Positions 6,240 through 14,294 of a stretch of 64,000 nucleotides of DNA are shown here, piece after piece. Position numbers and translations under genes: made by a program. Below the pieces are notes generated by a model. It did no database searches. It had not been told where the DNA came from and was given only the letters and a program-made list of their open reading frames with translations. The stretch is from a virus. The DNA is taken from IMG/VR virus record IMGVR_UViG_3300034066_001346, positions 32,798-96,797 of that record; one strand, written 5' to 3'. Positions within the stretch are counted from its first letter, which is position 1. Each line of letters starts with the position of its first letter.

Positions 6240-8327
6240 TTACCTCCTCATCCCAATCATTACGTTTGCAATCTGTGAAACAATGATTACTGGGATAATG
6301 ACTTCTTGGGCTTTTTCTCTCTGATCATCTGTCATGTCCATACCCAATTCAGAGAAATTGGATAGGAGTTCTGTAACATCCACTTCAAATACTGCTCCAA
6401 GTGGGTCTGCTAAGAATGCTTCTGTTTGCACTTCTGTTACTGCATCTGCTAATGTAAATGGCATTGGGGTTTCTCCTGCATCCCCTGCTCTTTCTGCGAA
6501 CTCAACAAATGCTGATGCAAGTGCTGGGTTAGATTTCATCTGCTCAGCAATCTGTGCAACTTCTGATGCCTTGATACCAAGGTCCCCCGCAATTTCTGCT
6601 TTTGCTTCTTGGGTCAAAGAATTAAGGGTTTGGCTAACTGCTGCTATTTGCTCAGGTGAAAGTGTAACTAACTTGTTATCCTTGCTTGTAAGGTTAGCGA
6701 TAACTCCAGATAAATCTTCTGATGTTCCTGTACCCTTTTCAGGAATAAGTTCAGCCAACTCTTCATCTTCTATTTCAGGATTAGTTGTTGGTTCTGGTTC
6801 AGGAGTTGGTTCTTCTGTAGGTTCTGGAGTTGGTTCTTCAGTTGGATCTACGACTGGCTCATCTGTTGGTTCTGGATCTGGGGTAGGCTCATCAGTTGGC
6901 TCTGGCTTAGGGTCTTCTGTAGGCTCTTCTGTAGGCTCTGGAGATGGCTCTGTGGTAGGTTCTTCAGTAGGTTCTTCTGTTGGCTCAGTTGATGGTTCTG
7001 GAGAAGGCTCTGGGGTAGGCTCAACTGTAACCTCTGGTGTTGGTTCTGGCTGTGGCATGTTTGCAAGGGCAGTAGCAATGGCAGCATTAAGTTCTCTTTG
7101 TGCTTGCTCGTAGTAATATTCCCAAGCATCATTAATAGCATTATTTAAGTCAACGATTGATTGATTATATATTTCTATTCTGCTGTTCTTCAACTCTAAA
7201 GCATCTTCTGTATCTGCAACGGCATCAAGATGTTCCTGTGTCTTAGTTTGCAAGATCTGATTCATTGATGATAGTATTGCATTCTCAGAGTTGTATACGC
7301 TTAGTTTGTCATTGTATACTGCTAACTTATTATTATAATTTGTTTGTGCAGTAGTCCTTGCTGCAAGTGATTCATCATATGCATTTAACTGTGATTGAGT
7401 TGGTCCTGGTCCAGAAGAGAATGTTCCAAGGTTACAACTAAAACCTACTCCCCATCCACCAGTATAGTCACAACCTGCTCCAGTCCAACCTCCAGGAATT
7501 GCCCATCCAAGATGGTAAGAGCCTGGGCCTCCTCCGTTATACCACCATATCTCTACATCTAAAGTCTTGTCTTCACTAACATCATACACTGGAGAGTAAT
7601 CACTCCAGGTAACACCCTGTTCCACCCAGTTATTGACAGCAAGTTGTCCATCAACATACATTCTAAACCCATCATCTGTGGATCCTGCAAAATATGTTTG
7701 TGTCCAGTGGTCTGGAACAGTAATTCTTCCAGTAAACTTAACTATAATGTTTTCATATCTACCACACACTGGAAGGCTCATTGAGTTTGAGTTCCAAGTG
7801 CCAGTACATATAACAGATCCAGGAACTGCCTGGTTTCCATTTCTTAATAGGTTATAAACCGTATAGGCAAGCCCTGATCCTCCAGCACTCTGAATATTTG
7901 ATTGGGTGGTTTGAACATTTATGTTGGCTATGCTGAGAGCATCCTGTGCATCGTTTCTTTCTTCAAGGGCGTTGTCTTTATGTTCAAGGGCCAAGGCTAC
8001 TGTGGCTGTCTGACCATCTAAATTTGATTGGGCAAGATTTATTTCTTCTAAGGCTACAGCCTCTGCTTCTACTGCATCATCATAGGAATCATTGGCATCG
8101 TCTCTAAGTTCTATCGCATTTTTGGCATAGGTAAACTTATTTTCTGCTATGTCTATAAGATCTATAAAGTCATCTTGGTAACCAAGGTCATCTACGCTAT
8201 CGTTAAGTTTCTGTATTTCTTGGGCTGCAACAGTTAGAGGGTCATCGCCATTTGCGGGGGAAATAAAAAGCCAGCTGAATGCAAGAGAGATTGCAGCTGT
8301 TATTCTAAATAATTTATCCTTTTTCAA
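6240..8327 (-). CDS. Exported PA14-domain protein with coiled coils and a Pro-Thr-Glu repeat linker
   Basis: 695 residues from a TTG start. Order: signal peptide (1-28, LFISPANG), coiled coil (about 35-145), a PA14-like beta domain (about 150-300: STDDGFRMYVDGQLAVNNW, then WWYNGGGPGSYHLGW, with two Cys pairs), a second coiled coil (about 310-410), a Pro/Thr/Glu repeat linker (about 425-520), and a helical C-terminal domain ending in a hydrophobic stretch (VIIPVIIVSQIANVMI). PA14 domains usually bind carbohydrate. The terminal hydrophobic segment could anchor it in the membrane. The layout suggests a cell-surface or virion adhesin placed beside the lysis genes. A TATAAT overlaps the start codon, and a second promoter lies 37 bases upstream. 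Confidence 0.75.
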   Translation of the reverse strand: MKKDKLFRITAAISLAFSWLFISPANGDDPLTVAAQEIQKLNDSVDDLGYQDDFIDLIDIAENKFTYAKNAIELRDDANDSYDDAVEAEAVALEEINLAQSNLDGQTATVALALEHKDNALEERNDAQDALSIANINVQTTQSNIQSAGGSGLAYTVYNLLRNGNQAVPGSVICTGTWNSNSMSLPVCGRYENIIVKFTGRITVPDHWTQTYFAGSTDDGFRMYVDGQLAVNNWVEQGVTWSDYSPVYDVSEDKTLDVEIWWYNGGGPGSYHLGWAIPGGWTGAGCDYTGGWGVGFSCNLGTFSSGPGPTQSQLNAYDESLAARTTAQTNYNNKLAVYNDKLSVYNSENAILSSMNQILQTKTQEHLDAVADTEDALELKNSRIEIYNQSIVDLNNAINDAWEYYYEQAQRELNAAIATALANMPQPEPTPEVTVEPTPEPSPEPSTEPTEEPTEEPTTEPSPEPTEEPTEDPKPEPTDEPTPDPEPTDEPVVDPTEEPTPEPTEEPTPEPEPTTNPEIEDEELAELIPEKGTGTSEDLSGVIANLTSKDNKLVTLSPEQIAAVSQTLNSLTQEAKAEIAGDLGIKASEVAQIAEQMKSNPALASAFVEFAERAGDAGETPMPFTLADAVTEVQTEAFLADPLGAVFEVDVTELLSNFSELGMDMTDDQREKAQEVIIPVIIVSQIANVMIGMRR
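6780..7060 (-). repeat. Pro-Thr-Glu repeat coding tract
   Basis: About 280 bases of imperfect tandem repeats encoding EPTPEP, EPTEEP and DEPTPDP units within the PA14 protein. On the opposite strand it gives a long Gly/Ser/Val open frame that is not a gene. The tract probably varies in length between relatives by slippage. Confidence 0.8.
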
Positions 8328-8336
8328 TTATAACCC

Positions 8337-8369
8337 CTACATAACAAATTTTGTTATGTAGTAATTATA
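8337..8369 (-). promoter_or_regulatory. Promoter with a 12-bp palindrome at the transcription start
   Basis: TATAAT at 8369-8364 is followed by a perfect inverted repeat, CTACATAACAAA at 8337-8348 and its complement at 8350-8361, with one central base. It would cover the start site (about 8357) of the message for the PA14 and holin-like genes. There is no T-run, so an operator fits better than a terminator. Confidence 0.55.
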
Positions 8370-8371
8370 CC

Positions 8372-8560
8372 CTATTTAGGATTATCAGTTTTATAAAATC
8401 CAGTACCTTTAAATTGTATACCGAATGGACTGAAATGTCTTACCATTTCCGATTCACACTCAATACATGTATATCCTGGATCACTATCAGTTATAGAGCG
8501 ATTAACTGACATTATTGCATGTGCATCATCTTCTGTGCATTTGTATTCGTATACTGGCAT
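8372..8560 (-). CDS. FmdB-like zinc-ribbon protein
   Basis: 62 residues. MPVYEYKCTEDD at the start, a CIECES pair in the middle and FKGTGFYKTDNPK at the end match the FmdB/CxxC regulatory family, which usually reads MPxYEYxC, CxxC, FxGxGFYxTD. The first metal pair is degenerate (a single Cys followed by Asp), so zinc binding may be partial. It follows the hsp20 gene. Role in the phage unknown. Confidence 0.8.
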   Translation of the reverse strand: MPVYEYKCTEDDAHAIMSVNRSITDSDPGYTCIECESEMVRHFSPFGIQFKGTGFYKTDNPK

Positions 8561-8629
8561 TATTTATCCTTAATATTAATGAGCATTTTAAAGACTTGCT
8601 CAGGTCTGCCTTCGGTAGCGAATCGAAGA

Positions 8630-9049
8630 TTATTTAACCTTAATTGTTTTAGGCTTTTTTTCTTCTGGAACAATTCGATCTACGTTAATATGCAACATAC
8701 CATCTTCAATCTTTGCTCCAGTAACTTCCATATATTCGCCAAGTGCGAATGTTCTTGTAAACTTTCTAGACGCAATTCCCTTATGCAGGTACTCTCCGTC
8801 TGTTACTTCTTGAATCTCTCCAGTTACAATTAGTGCACCATTATTTACAGATACATTTATATCGTCTTTTGTAAATCCAGCCACTGCAATTGATACTTGA
8901 AAAGTATCTTCATCTAGCTTTAAAACATCATATGGAGGATAAGTTTGTCTAGCTGCTATTTGATGCACACTATTCATTCTTTCCAGATCACGATTAAAGC
9001 CTATAAAAAATGGATCTCTAAAAAGATCCATAGCAAATTGTGTTACCAT
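8630..9049 (-). CDS. Hsp20/alpha-crystallin small heat-shock protein
   Basis: 139 residues from the ATG at 9049, chosen because AAAAGGAGA lies seven bases upstream. An earlier in-frame TTG at 9070 overlaps that site. The alpha-crystallin domain shows PPYDVLKLDEDTFQVSIAVAG, DINVSVNNGALIVTGE and FTRTFALGEYMEV, and the C-terminal DGML plus a KPKTIKV tail resembling the oligomer-linking I-x-I/V motif. It should be an ATP-independent holdase in the cytoplasm, possibly helping virion assembly. It has its own extended -10 promoter covered by a palindrome. Confidence 0.93.
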   Translation of the reverse strand: MVTQFAMDLFRDPFFIGFNRDLERMNSVHQIAARQTYPPYDVLKLDEDTFQVSIAVAGFTKDDINVSVNNGALIVTGEIQEVTDGEYLHKGIASRKFTRTFALGEYMEVTGAKIEDGMLHINVDRIVPEEKKPKTIKVK

Positions 9050-9071
9050 TTTATTTCTCCTTTTAAGCAAG

Positions 9072-9115
9072 TAATATGGCCACCCCCTTTTGGCAGGTGA
9101 CCATATTATTATACC
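9072..9115 (-). promoter_or_regulatory. hsp20 promoter with near-perfect palindrome
   Basis: The extended -10 TGGTATAAT lies at 9116-9108. Downstream, arms at 9072-9084 and 9096-9108 form an inverted repeat with one mismatch in 13 (TAATATGGCCACC against GGTGACCATATTA). It spans the start site and early leader but not the ribosome-binding site, so it suits a DNA operator better than an RNA thermometer. Confidence 0.55.
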
Positions 9116-9137
9116 ATTTAAGCAACTAGAAATGCAA

Positions 9138-9545
9138 CTACTTTTTTGATTTTGCTCTTGCCTTTGCTAAAGCATCAAAATCTTTAATCTTGGTATCTCC
9201 CATGTATCCCCAAGCATGTCCGTCTATAATCATTTGCTCATTAATAGACTTTTCTGATCCATCAAGAAACACCCAACCTAAAATTCTTCCATATTTTTCT
9301 GAAGAATCCATCTTTTCTGTTTTAATAACTACAGTCTTTGCTGAATCAATTGCATTTTTTAAATAGGACTTTGCTTCTAAGCCAAGCGCTTTCTCCATTT
9401 TATCTACAGTTCTGCTTTCTGGAGTATCAATTCCAGCTAACCTAACTCTTGAGCTAAATGAGATATCAAAACCCAAATCTATATCTACATCAATTGTATC
9501 TCCGTCTACAACCTTAGTAACTTTTTTTACATAGTATTCAAACAT
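9138..9545 (-). CDS. Thermonuclease-like (SNase) endonuclease
   Basis: 135 residues, a single staphylococcal-nuclease domain. VVDGDTIDVDIDLG, RVRLAGIDTPESR and EKYGRILGWVFLDG carry the family's calcium and catalytic residues (Asp, Arg of RLAGIDTPE, Glu, Arg of KYGR). It cleaves DNA or RNA phosphodiester bonds. No signal peptide is present, so it should act in the cytoplasm, perhaps in host DNA degradation or nucleotide salvage. It follows the lysin gene, whose stop it overlaps by one base. Confidence 0.92.
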   Translation of the reverse strand: MFEYYVKKVTKVVDGDTIDVDIDLGFDISFSSRVRLAGIDTPESRTVDKMEKALGLEAKSYLKNAIDSAKTVVIKTEKMDSSEKYGRILGWVFLDGSEKSINEQMIIDGHAWGYMGDTKIKDFDALAKARAKSKK

Positions 9546-10159
9546 TACTTTGTTGCTGCTGGCTTTCCGCCGCCACCCTTTGCTGGCTTTGCTGGTGCTG
9601 CCTTTTTAGAAACTGGCTTATCCGTCTTTGGCTTAACTGCTTGACCAAATGTTGGGCGTCCAAATCCTACAATAAATACTGGTTGGCTCTTGCGAAGCTT
9701 TGACCCATTCTTCTTCTTATATGCACGATTCTTAAGGCATGCTTGTCCGCCATTTCTCTGATCTCCCTTTTTATCTGGACTAGTATTTCCTTCTGCAACA
9801 TCAACTGTTCCATCTGCATTAACTGCAGTAACAATTCCTACATGAGAAATTCTATCGACACCATCGTTTGGAAAATCAAAATACGCTATATCTCCAACTG
9901 CTGGTGTTGCTGTATCTACTGGCTGCCAGGTGCCTGCTTTAATAAATGCTTGTGCACCTGCTGGAGTGTAGACTGTATTAGGCATCTTTACCCCAGCCTC
10001 ATTTGCACACCACATTATATAACTTCCGCACCATGGTTGGAAGTTGGACTTTGTAAACTTACCATACTTTGTCTCGTTATCTTTTGGACCTTCAATGTAT
10101 CCAATTTCTGCCAACGCTACTTCTACTAATCTTGCTGCTGATCCTTGTACTGCTGCCAT
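9545..10159 (-). CDS. CHAP-domain peptidoglycan hydrolase (endolysin)
   Basis: 204 residues. The CHAP domain (about 8-160) has nucleophile Cys44 in PWCGSYIMWC, His106 in ISHVGIV and the polar EGNT strand (about 123-126). It is an amidase or endopeptidase cutting peptide bonds of peptidoglycan. The last 40 residues are Lys/Ala/Pro/Gly-rich (KPVSKKAAPAKPAKGGGG) and may bind the acidic wall. There is no signal peptide, so release should depend on a holin. It is clearly homologous to the CHAP domain inside the tape-measure protein, sharing WCG, TPxGAQ, AKxGxW-like, DxxxxRISHVG, EGNTS and VGFGRP. It has its own extended -10 promoter. Confidence 0.9.
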   Translation of the reverse strand: MAAVQGSAARLVEVALAEIGYIEGPKDNETKYGKFTKSNFQPWCGSYIMWCANEAGVKMPNTVYTPAGAQAFIKAGTWQPVDTATPAVGDIAYFDFPNDGVDRISHVGIVTAVNADGTVDVAEGNTSPDKKGDQRNGGQACLKNRAYKKKNGSKLRKSQPVFIVGFGRPTFGQAVKPKTDKPVSKKAAPAKPAKGGGGKPAATK

Positions 10160-10218
10160 TTCAATTCTCCCTAATTTTCTTTATTTCAGTATTTAAACAA
10201 TACATCATTTATATTCTT

Positions 10219-10227
10219 ATTATACCA
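10219..10227 (-). promoter_or_regulatory. Extended -10 promoter of the lysin gene
   Basis: TGGTATAAT on the minus strand, directly downstream of the SDR gene's stop and about 60 bases before the lysin start. No clear -35 is seen, as expected for an extended -10. The same nine bases occur before hsp20 and before the 43362 gene. Confidence 0.5.
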
Positions 10228-10241
10228 TTTCTATATTTAGA

Positions 10242-10919
10242 CTATCTAATTGAGTTATTTATGTGAAGAAGCTTAATTGACTCTACGTTTACATGCTTTG
10301 GCATAGAAACAGACCACCTAACTGCCTCAGCAACATCCTCTGGAGTCAGCCTATTTTCAGCGTCACCCTGATTTCTGCTATTAACATTACCAGGTGCGAT
10401 CTCGGTAACCCTGACATTTTGGTATAGCATTTCCATTCTTAGCAGTTCAGATAGCGCAACCTCTGCATGCTTTGCTACTGTGTATCCAGAACCTCCACGA
10501 TATACATAATGACCGCATGTCGAAGTTATAAAAATAACATGCCCATCTTCATTCTTGATCATATTTGGGACCAGGAGTCTAGTAAGATTTACTGGTGCTA
10601 GAACATTTAGATTATAAGCGTATCTCCATCTATCCAATGAGTCATTTATTATTGGAAGGTTAGTTGCTCCCCCGCCTGCATTATTTACTAAAACAGATAC
10701 ATCTTTATCACCTAAATATGAAACAAACTGGTTTACTGCGTCCTCATCAGTAATGTCTAGAGTGTAAGACTCAATGTTTGGGTCACCTGACGCTAAATCT
10801 TCAATTTCATCTGTGCTTCTAGCAACAGCAATAACATGAAAGCCGTCAGAGGAAAGAGCCTTGCAGGTGGCCTTTCCAATACCAAAACTTGCTCCAGTTA
10901 CAATTGCAATCTTTTTCAT
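10242..10919 (-). CDS. Short-chain dehydrogenase/reductase (SDR)
   Basis: 225 residues, a complete classical SDR: TGASFGIG (8-15) binds NAD(P), NNAG (79-82) stabilises the fold, and the catalytic Ser133 (ITSTCGH), Tyr146 and Lys150 (YTVAK) are all present. It catalyses reversible oxidation of an alcohol or reduction of a ketone; the substrate cannot be read from sequence. ARS at 33-35, after the second strand, hints at NADP. It is the last gene of the carbamoyltransferase/SGNH cassette, separated by a single base from the SGNH gene, so it may act on the same sugar or nucleoside. Confidence 0.92.
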   Translation of the reverse strand: MKKIAIVTGASFGIGKATCKALSSDGFHVIAVARSTDEIEDLASGDPNIESYTLDITDEDAVNQFVSYLGDKDVSVLVNNAGGGATNLPIINDSLDRWRYAYNLNVLAPVNLTRLLVPNMIKNEDGHVIFITSTCGHYVYRGGSGYTVAKHAEVALSELLRMEMLYQNVRVTEIAPGNVNSRNQGDAENRLTPEDVAEAVRWSVSMPKHVNVESIKLLHINNSIR

Positions 10920-10920
10920 A

Positions 10921-11691
10921 TTAACATTCCTTTATCTTGTTGTTTGTAAAAATTTCATCTAAAAATGGTTTATATAGATGAGGCTTTAAATGATCATTCA
11001 TAATGATTGGCATTTTTTTAGGCTGCATATGAGGCTCAATCATGTCTGTCTTCATTATATCTATGCTGCTTATTGGATCTTCAAGTCCGTATTGTCTTGA
11101 ATATTTTTTCAATGAGTCAATAAATTCATAATGGTATTCGTATCTTGTTTCAAAATCTATGTCTGGGTCGGCAGAATTTAAAACCCATCCATTTATAATG
11201 TACGTTATAAACTGAGGAAGGGGCTCCATAAATACGATGTTTGCCTTATCAAACTTCTTTATTGTTTTTTCAACATACATTTTAGCTACATCGTCAGTAT
11301 TTTTATATCTTGGAAGGTAATTTCGTATATCAACATATCCTAAAAATGGTACGATATTGCTAGACTTATTATTCCATTCATTCATATACTCATAATCTTC
11401 ATAGTTAAACCTATAGGCTGATGCTCCAGGATGATATGAAAATGATAAATTATGCTGACTATCAGAATAAGAGTATACGCCTTCTTTGTATCTTATAAAG
11501 ATCTTAACTTCCTCTTCTATGACCTTTCCGTTGTCCATCCAGCTTTCTTGATTAAATCTATAATAGTTATTTGTCATTTTATTATCTGAATCACGAAAAA
11601 CATGCTCATCATTTTGCGATCTAAAATAATCTGGCATTAGGTATGAAATCTTGGCTGTCTGTGAGTCTCCAATTATGTGTATATTTTTCAT
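10921..11691 (-). CDS. SGNH/GDSL hydrolase-like protein
   Basis: 256 residues. The N-terminal strand ends in IIGDSQT, block I of SGNH hydrolases with the nucleophilic Ser. Near the C-terminus MNDHLKPHLYKPFLDEI provides a candidate Asp-X-X-His dyad (block V). FMEPLPQF follows a central strand. It would act as an esterase or acyltransferase on an O-acyl group. No signal peptide is seen, so it works in the cytoplasm. It sits between the SDR and tRNA-Arg, downstream of two related SGNH-like genes. The ribosome site is GAGGGG. Confidence 0.7.
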   Translation of the reverse strand: MKNIHIIGDSQTAKISYLMPDYFRSQNDEHVFRDSDNKMTNNYYRFNQESWMDNGKVIEEEVKIFIRYKEGVYSYSDSQHNLSFSYHPGASAYRFNYEDYEYMNEWNNKSSNIVPFLGYVDIRNYLPRYKNTDDVAKMYVEKTIKKFDKANIVFMEPLPQFITYIINGWVLNSADPDIDFETRYEYHYEFIDSLKKYSRQYGLEDPISSIDIMKTDMIEPHMQPKKMPIIMNDHLKPHLYKPFLDEIFTNNKIKEC

Positions 11692-11710
11692 AGCCCCCTC
11701 ATTTATTAAG

Positions 11711-11783
11711 TGCCCTTGGCAGGAGTCGAACCTGCGGCCAGTCGGGTAGAAACCGAATGCTCTGTCCTCTGAGCTACAAAGGC
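11711..11783 (-). tRNA. tRNA-Arg (anticodon TCT)
   Basis: 73 nt, drawn by hand: acceptor GCCTTTG/CAAGGGC with one G-U, a four-pair D stem, anticodon loop TTTCTAC with TCT at 34-36, T arm GCAGG-TTCGACT-CCTGC, discriminator A, no encoded CCA. One mismatch lies at the top of the anticodon stem. It reads AGA, a common Arg codon in this A+T-rich genome. Confidence 0.93.
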
Positions 11784-11797
11784 ATTTAAGAAGTATA

Positions 11798-12763
11798 TCA
11801 AATTAAAAACCTTTTGGCTATAGCATCAGTAAAAATATCCGCCACATGTTGGTGTCTGTGAGAGCCCCAGTGTGCTTCACCTAATCCGCTTTCTGCATCA
11901 AACCCTATATCGAATCTAGTTGGATCTTCATTTTTTAGATCTCTGTGGCACTCTTTATCTAAAGAATAAGTACATTTCATGTCCTCTAAATTTAAATCCC
12001 ATTCCCAGTTATAATTTTCTATATCTATAAATCCTGAAAGCCCATAACTATTCCTATCTTGAATTTTTTGAATAGATCTTGAATGACCTTCTTGCCATGT
12101 TGTCCATAATAAATTTATGCCAGAGGACTTACAATATTGCTCTAAAAGGTTTATCATTGTCATTGATAAAAAATAAGCATTATCTGGTGCAAGTATGTTT
12201 TCTATCTCGGTTGGAAGCTTTACAACCTTTGGCCCCATTCCTTCTGGGCGCACATGCTGAATATTATCCCAGTAATTAGTGTCAGTTAGTTGATCTTTCT
12301 TAAATCTATTATTGTCATACTTATTGTATCCATAATTATAATTTTTTGTTCTAGTAAATCTATAAAAATCTGGGAAAATGCATAACAATGTCTTTGGATT
12401 GCCATACATTCTACAGTATTCAAAAATGTTTGAAACTATAATAAATACTGATCCTCCTGGTGATCCCAAATTTTGATGGGACACCCCTTTTTCTTTTGCA
12501 ATTAAATTGCTCCACAAATATTTAAGAGGTATACCAGTACCAAAAACAAAAGAATCTCCAGCAAAAAGTATATCTGGGTTATCAATAAATTCATCAGACC
12601 TAAATCCAAAGGAGTTTCTCTCATAGTATTCGTTCCTGAACATTAAGTCTGTTGGTCTCTTGAGCTTGTTTAAAAATATTGAATCCACAGCAGATGAATC
12701 AAATCTATAGTTGCTAGATTGAATTTCATGATATACACAGTTATCAAAATCTAGATCTTTCAA
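11798..12763 (-). CDS. SGNH-like protein, paralogue of the gene at 14288
   Basis: 321 residues from a TTG start with GCAGGT seven bases upstream. Block I is FAGDSFVFG, with a NLGSPGGS turn after it, CIFPDFYRF in the middle and EAHWGSHRHQHVADIF at the end supplying the catalytic His. It is homologous along its length to the 377-residue protein at 14288-15421, sharing GFRS-EF, NLG-PG, FPDF-R, LEQYCK, KIQ, CH-DLK and HWG-H-H-H. The two flank the carbamoyltransferase. It probably adds or removes an acyl-type group, or binds the carbamoylated product; the substrate is unknown. Confidence 0.7.
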   Translation of the reverse strand: MKDLDFDNCVYHEIQSSNYRFDSSAVDSIFLNKLKRPTDLMFRNEYYERNSFGFRSDEFIDNPDILFAGDSFVFGTGIPLKYLWSNLIAKEKGVSHQNLGSPGGSVFIIVSNIFEYCRMYGNPKTLLCIFPDFYRFTRTKNYNYGYNKYDNNRFKKDQLTDTNYWDNIQHVRPEGMGPKVVKLPTEIENILAPDNAYFLSMTMINLLEQYCKSSGINLLWTTWQEGHSRSIQKIQDRNSYGLSGFIDIENYNWEWDLNLEDMKCTYSLDKECHRDLKNEDPTRFDIGFDAESGLGEAHWGSHRHQHVADIFTDAIAKRFLI

Positions 12764-12869
12764 TATATATACCTGCCCCTGCTATTCTTTTTTTTAAATT
12801 TAGATTTAATCTTAAAATAAAAACTATATAAATAATACTTTATTAACACTAATCTGCCCTCAACATTCT

Positions 12870-14294
12870 TTAAGAAATTATTTCTTTATCGTAAGCTTTA
12901 TTCCATAAAATAATATCATCACTATCATTTAAAAGCGGCTGTCCTTTTATATTTAAGCTGGTGTTTAGTAATACTGGAACTCCAGTATGCCAGTACCATT
13001 GTCTTAATAAAAAATGAAGCTGTGGATGATCATATTCGTTTACTGTTTGAACCCTAGATGTTCCATCTACATGAACTACAGATGGAATTTTATCAGGCTG
13101 CTTGCATTTAACTGAATACTGCATGTATGGAGTTGATTTTGTTGGCATATCAAACCACTCATCTGCAAAATGCTCAAGAACAACTGGAGCGAAGGGCCTG
13201 AATAGCTCTCTCTGCTTAATTTGATTTACCTTATCCTTTATATCTGGATCTCTTGGGTCTGCCAATATGCTTCTATTCCCAAATGCTCTCGGCCCATACT
13301 CAGCTCTACCTGATGCTACTGCAGCAATTTTATTTTCTTTTAGTTCTGCAAGCACTCTGTCTACTGGCCACCTTTCACCAATATTAGTTCCTAGATACGG
13401 ACCCTTCCAATTCAAATGCTTACCGTATAGTGCTGCTGCTGCACCAAGGGAGCTTCCTGCGTCACCAGGATTTGGCATAATCCATATGTTATTAAATATT
13501 TTCCATAGAGCAGTATTTGCAGAACAATTTAAAGCGCAACCACCCATAAATACTAAATTGTTTTTACCAGTTATTTGCTTTGCCATGCTCATAAATTCCA
13601 TGAGTCTACTCTGATAAACAGCTTGAACGGCAGCGGCAATATCAAATTTATCTTGATCGCTGATTACTTCATTCCAATCATATATACCTTTATGAAAGTT
13701 ATATTTTTGCTTATGATATGAAGGGAAATATTCACCAACCTTTTTCAAGTATTTATTTGAATCTCCGTACCCAGCCATGCCCATCATTATGTACTCTTCT
13801 TGATTTGGCATTAGACCAATTAGCTCTGTAAATGCAGAATAAAATAATCCAAAGCTGACTGGGTAGTTTTGCTTGTATTTTAATTTGATTTTTTCATTTT
13901 CACCAGACCAAACCGTGGAGGTGTTGTACTCTCCTATAGCATCTAATACGACTACAACTGCATCCTTAAATGAGCTTGTATAGTATCCAGCTGCGGCATG
14001 TGAGTAATGATGTTTAAAATAATGAACTGGTACGTCGAGTGGTATATTTGGCTTCCAGTCTCCAGCTCCGCCCCTTAAAAATATTCTAGACCTTTTTAGC
14101 CAAGGCTTCTCGTAATAAGCAATTGCATCTGGAGTTCCATATTCTAAAGCATTCTGAATAATTTCTTCATTATTATACCAATCATTTTTTTTCTTGCTAT
14201 ATCTTTCTGCATGAGCAGCAAAAAGTATATCGCCATCTTTTATTAAAGACACCGATGCGTCATGTGAAGTTTCATTTATACCTAATATTATAAT
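12870..14294 (-). CDS. NodU/CmcH-family O-carbamoyltransferase, probable ATT start
   Basis: 474 residues if started at ATT 14294. The family's N-terminal motif, here IILGINETSHDAS, lies upstream of the first standard start (GTG 14252), and GAAAGG sits eight bases before the ATT. The Kae1-like domain shows HYSHAAAGYYTS and VVLDAIGEYNTS; the C-terminal YrdC-like part has RAEYGPRAFGNRSILADPR and PVLLNTSLNIKGQP. These enzymes make carbamoyl-adenylate from carbamoyl phosphate and ATP and transfer the carbamoyl group to a hydroxyl of a sugar or nucleoside. SGNH-like paralogues on both sides suggest a joint modification pathway. The gene overlaps the preceding one by 7 bases. Confidence 0.9.
   Translation of the reverse strand: MIILGINETSHDASVSLIKDGDILFAAHAERYSKKKNDWYNNEEIIQNALEYGTPDAIAYYEKPWLKRSRIFLRGGAGDWKPNIPLDVPVHYFKHHYSHAAAGYYTSSFKDAVVVVLDAIGEYNTSTVWSGENEKIKLKYKQNYPVSFGLFYSAFTELIGLMPNQEEYIMMGMAGYGDSNKYLKKVGEYFPSYHKQKYNFHKGIYDWNEVISDQDKFDIAAAVQAVYQSRLMEFMSMAKQITGKNNLVFMGGCALNCSANTALWKIFNNIWIMPNPGDAGSSLGAAAALYGKHLNWKGPYLGTNIGERWPVDRVLAELKENKIAAVASGRAEYGPRAFGNRSILADPRDPDIKDKVNQIKQRELFRPFAPVVLEHFADEWFDMPTKSTPYMQYSVKCKQPDKIPSVVHVDGTSRVQTVNEYDHPQLHFLLRQWYWHTGVPVLLNTSLNIKGQPLLNDSDDIILWNKAYDKEIIS

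Noticed and set aside
6780-7060. Regular short repeats that might be a CRISPR array
   Set aside because: Units are in-frame codons for Pro-Thr-Glu without constant repeats and unique spacers. No cas1 or cas2 is present; the Cas4-like gene is a recombination nuclease.
6334-7113. Long Gly/Ser/Val-rich open frame on the plus strand
   Set aside because: It is the antisense reading of the Pro-Thr-Glu repeats and helical end of the PA14 protein; it has no ribosome site and only low-complexity sequence.
8561-8629. Possible short gene between hsp20 and the FmdB-like gene
   Set aside because: A frame reading NNLRFATEGRPEQVF and ending in TAATG is open, but no standard start codon or ribosome site is found.
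14161-14185. ATTATACCA, the complement of the TGGTATAAT promoter motif
   Set aside because: It lies inside the carbamoyltransferase coding sequence (WYNNEE) with no downstream start; the same applies to the copy near 23723.
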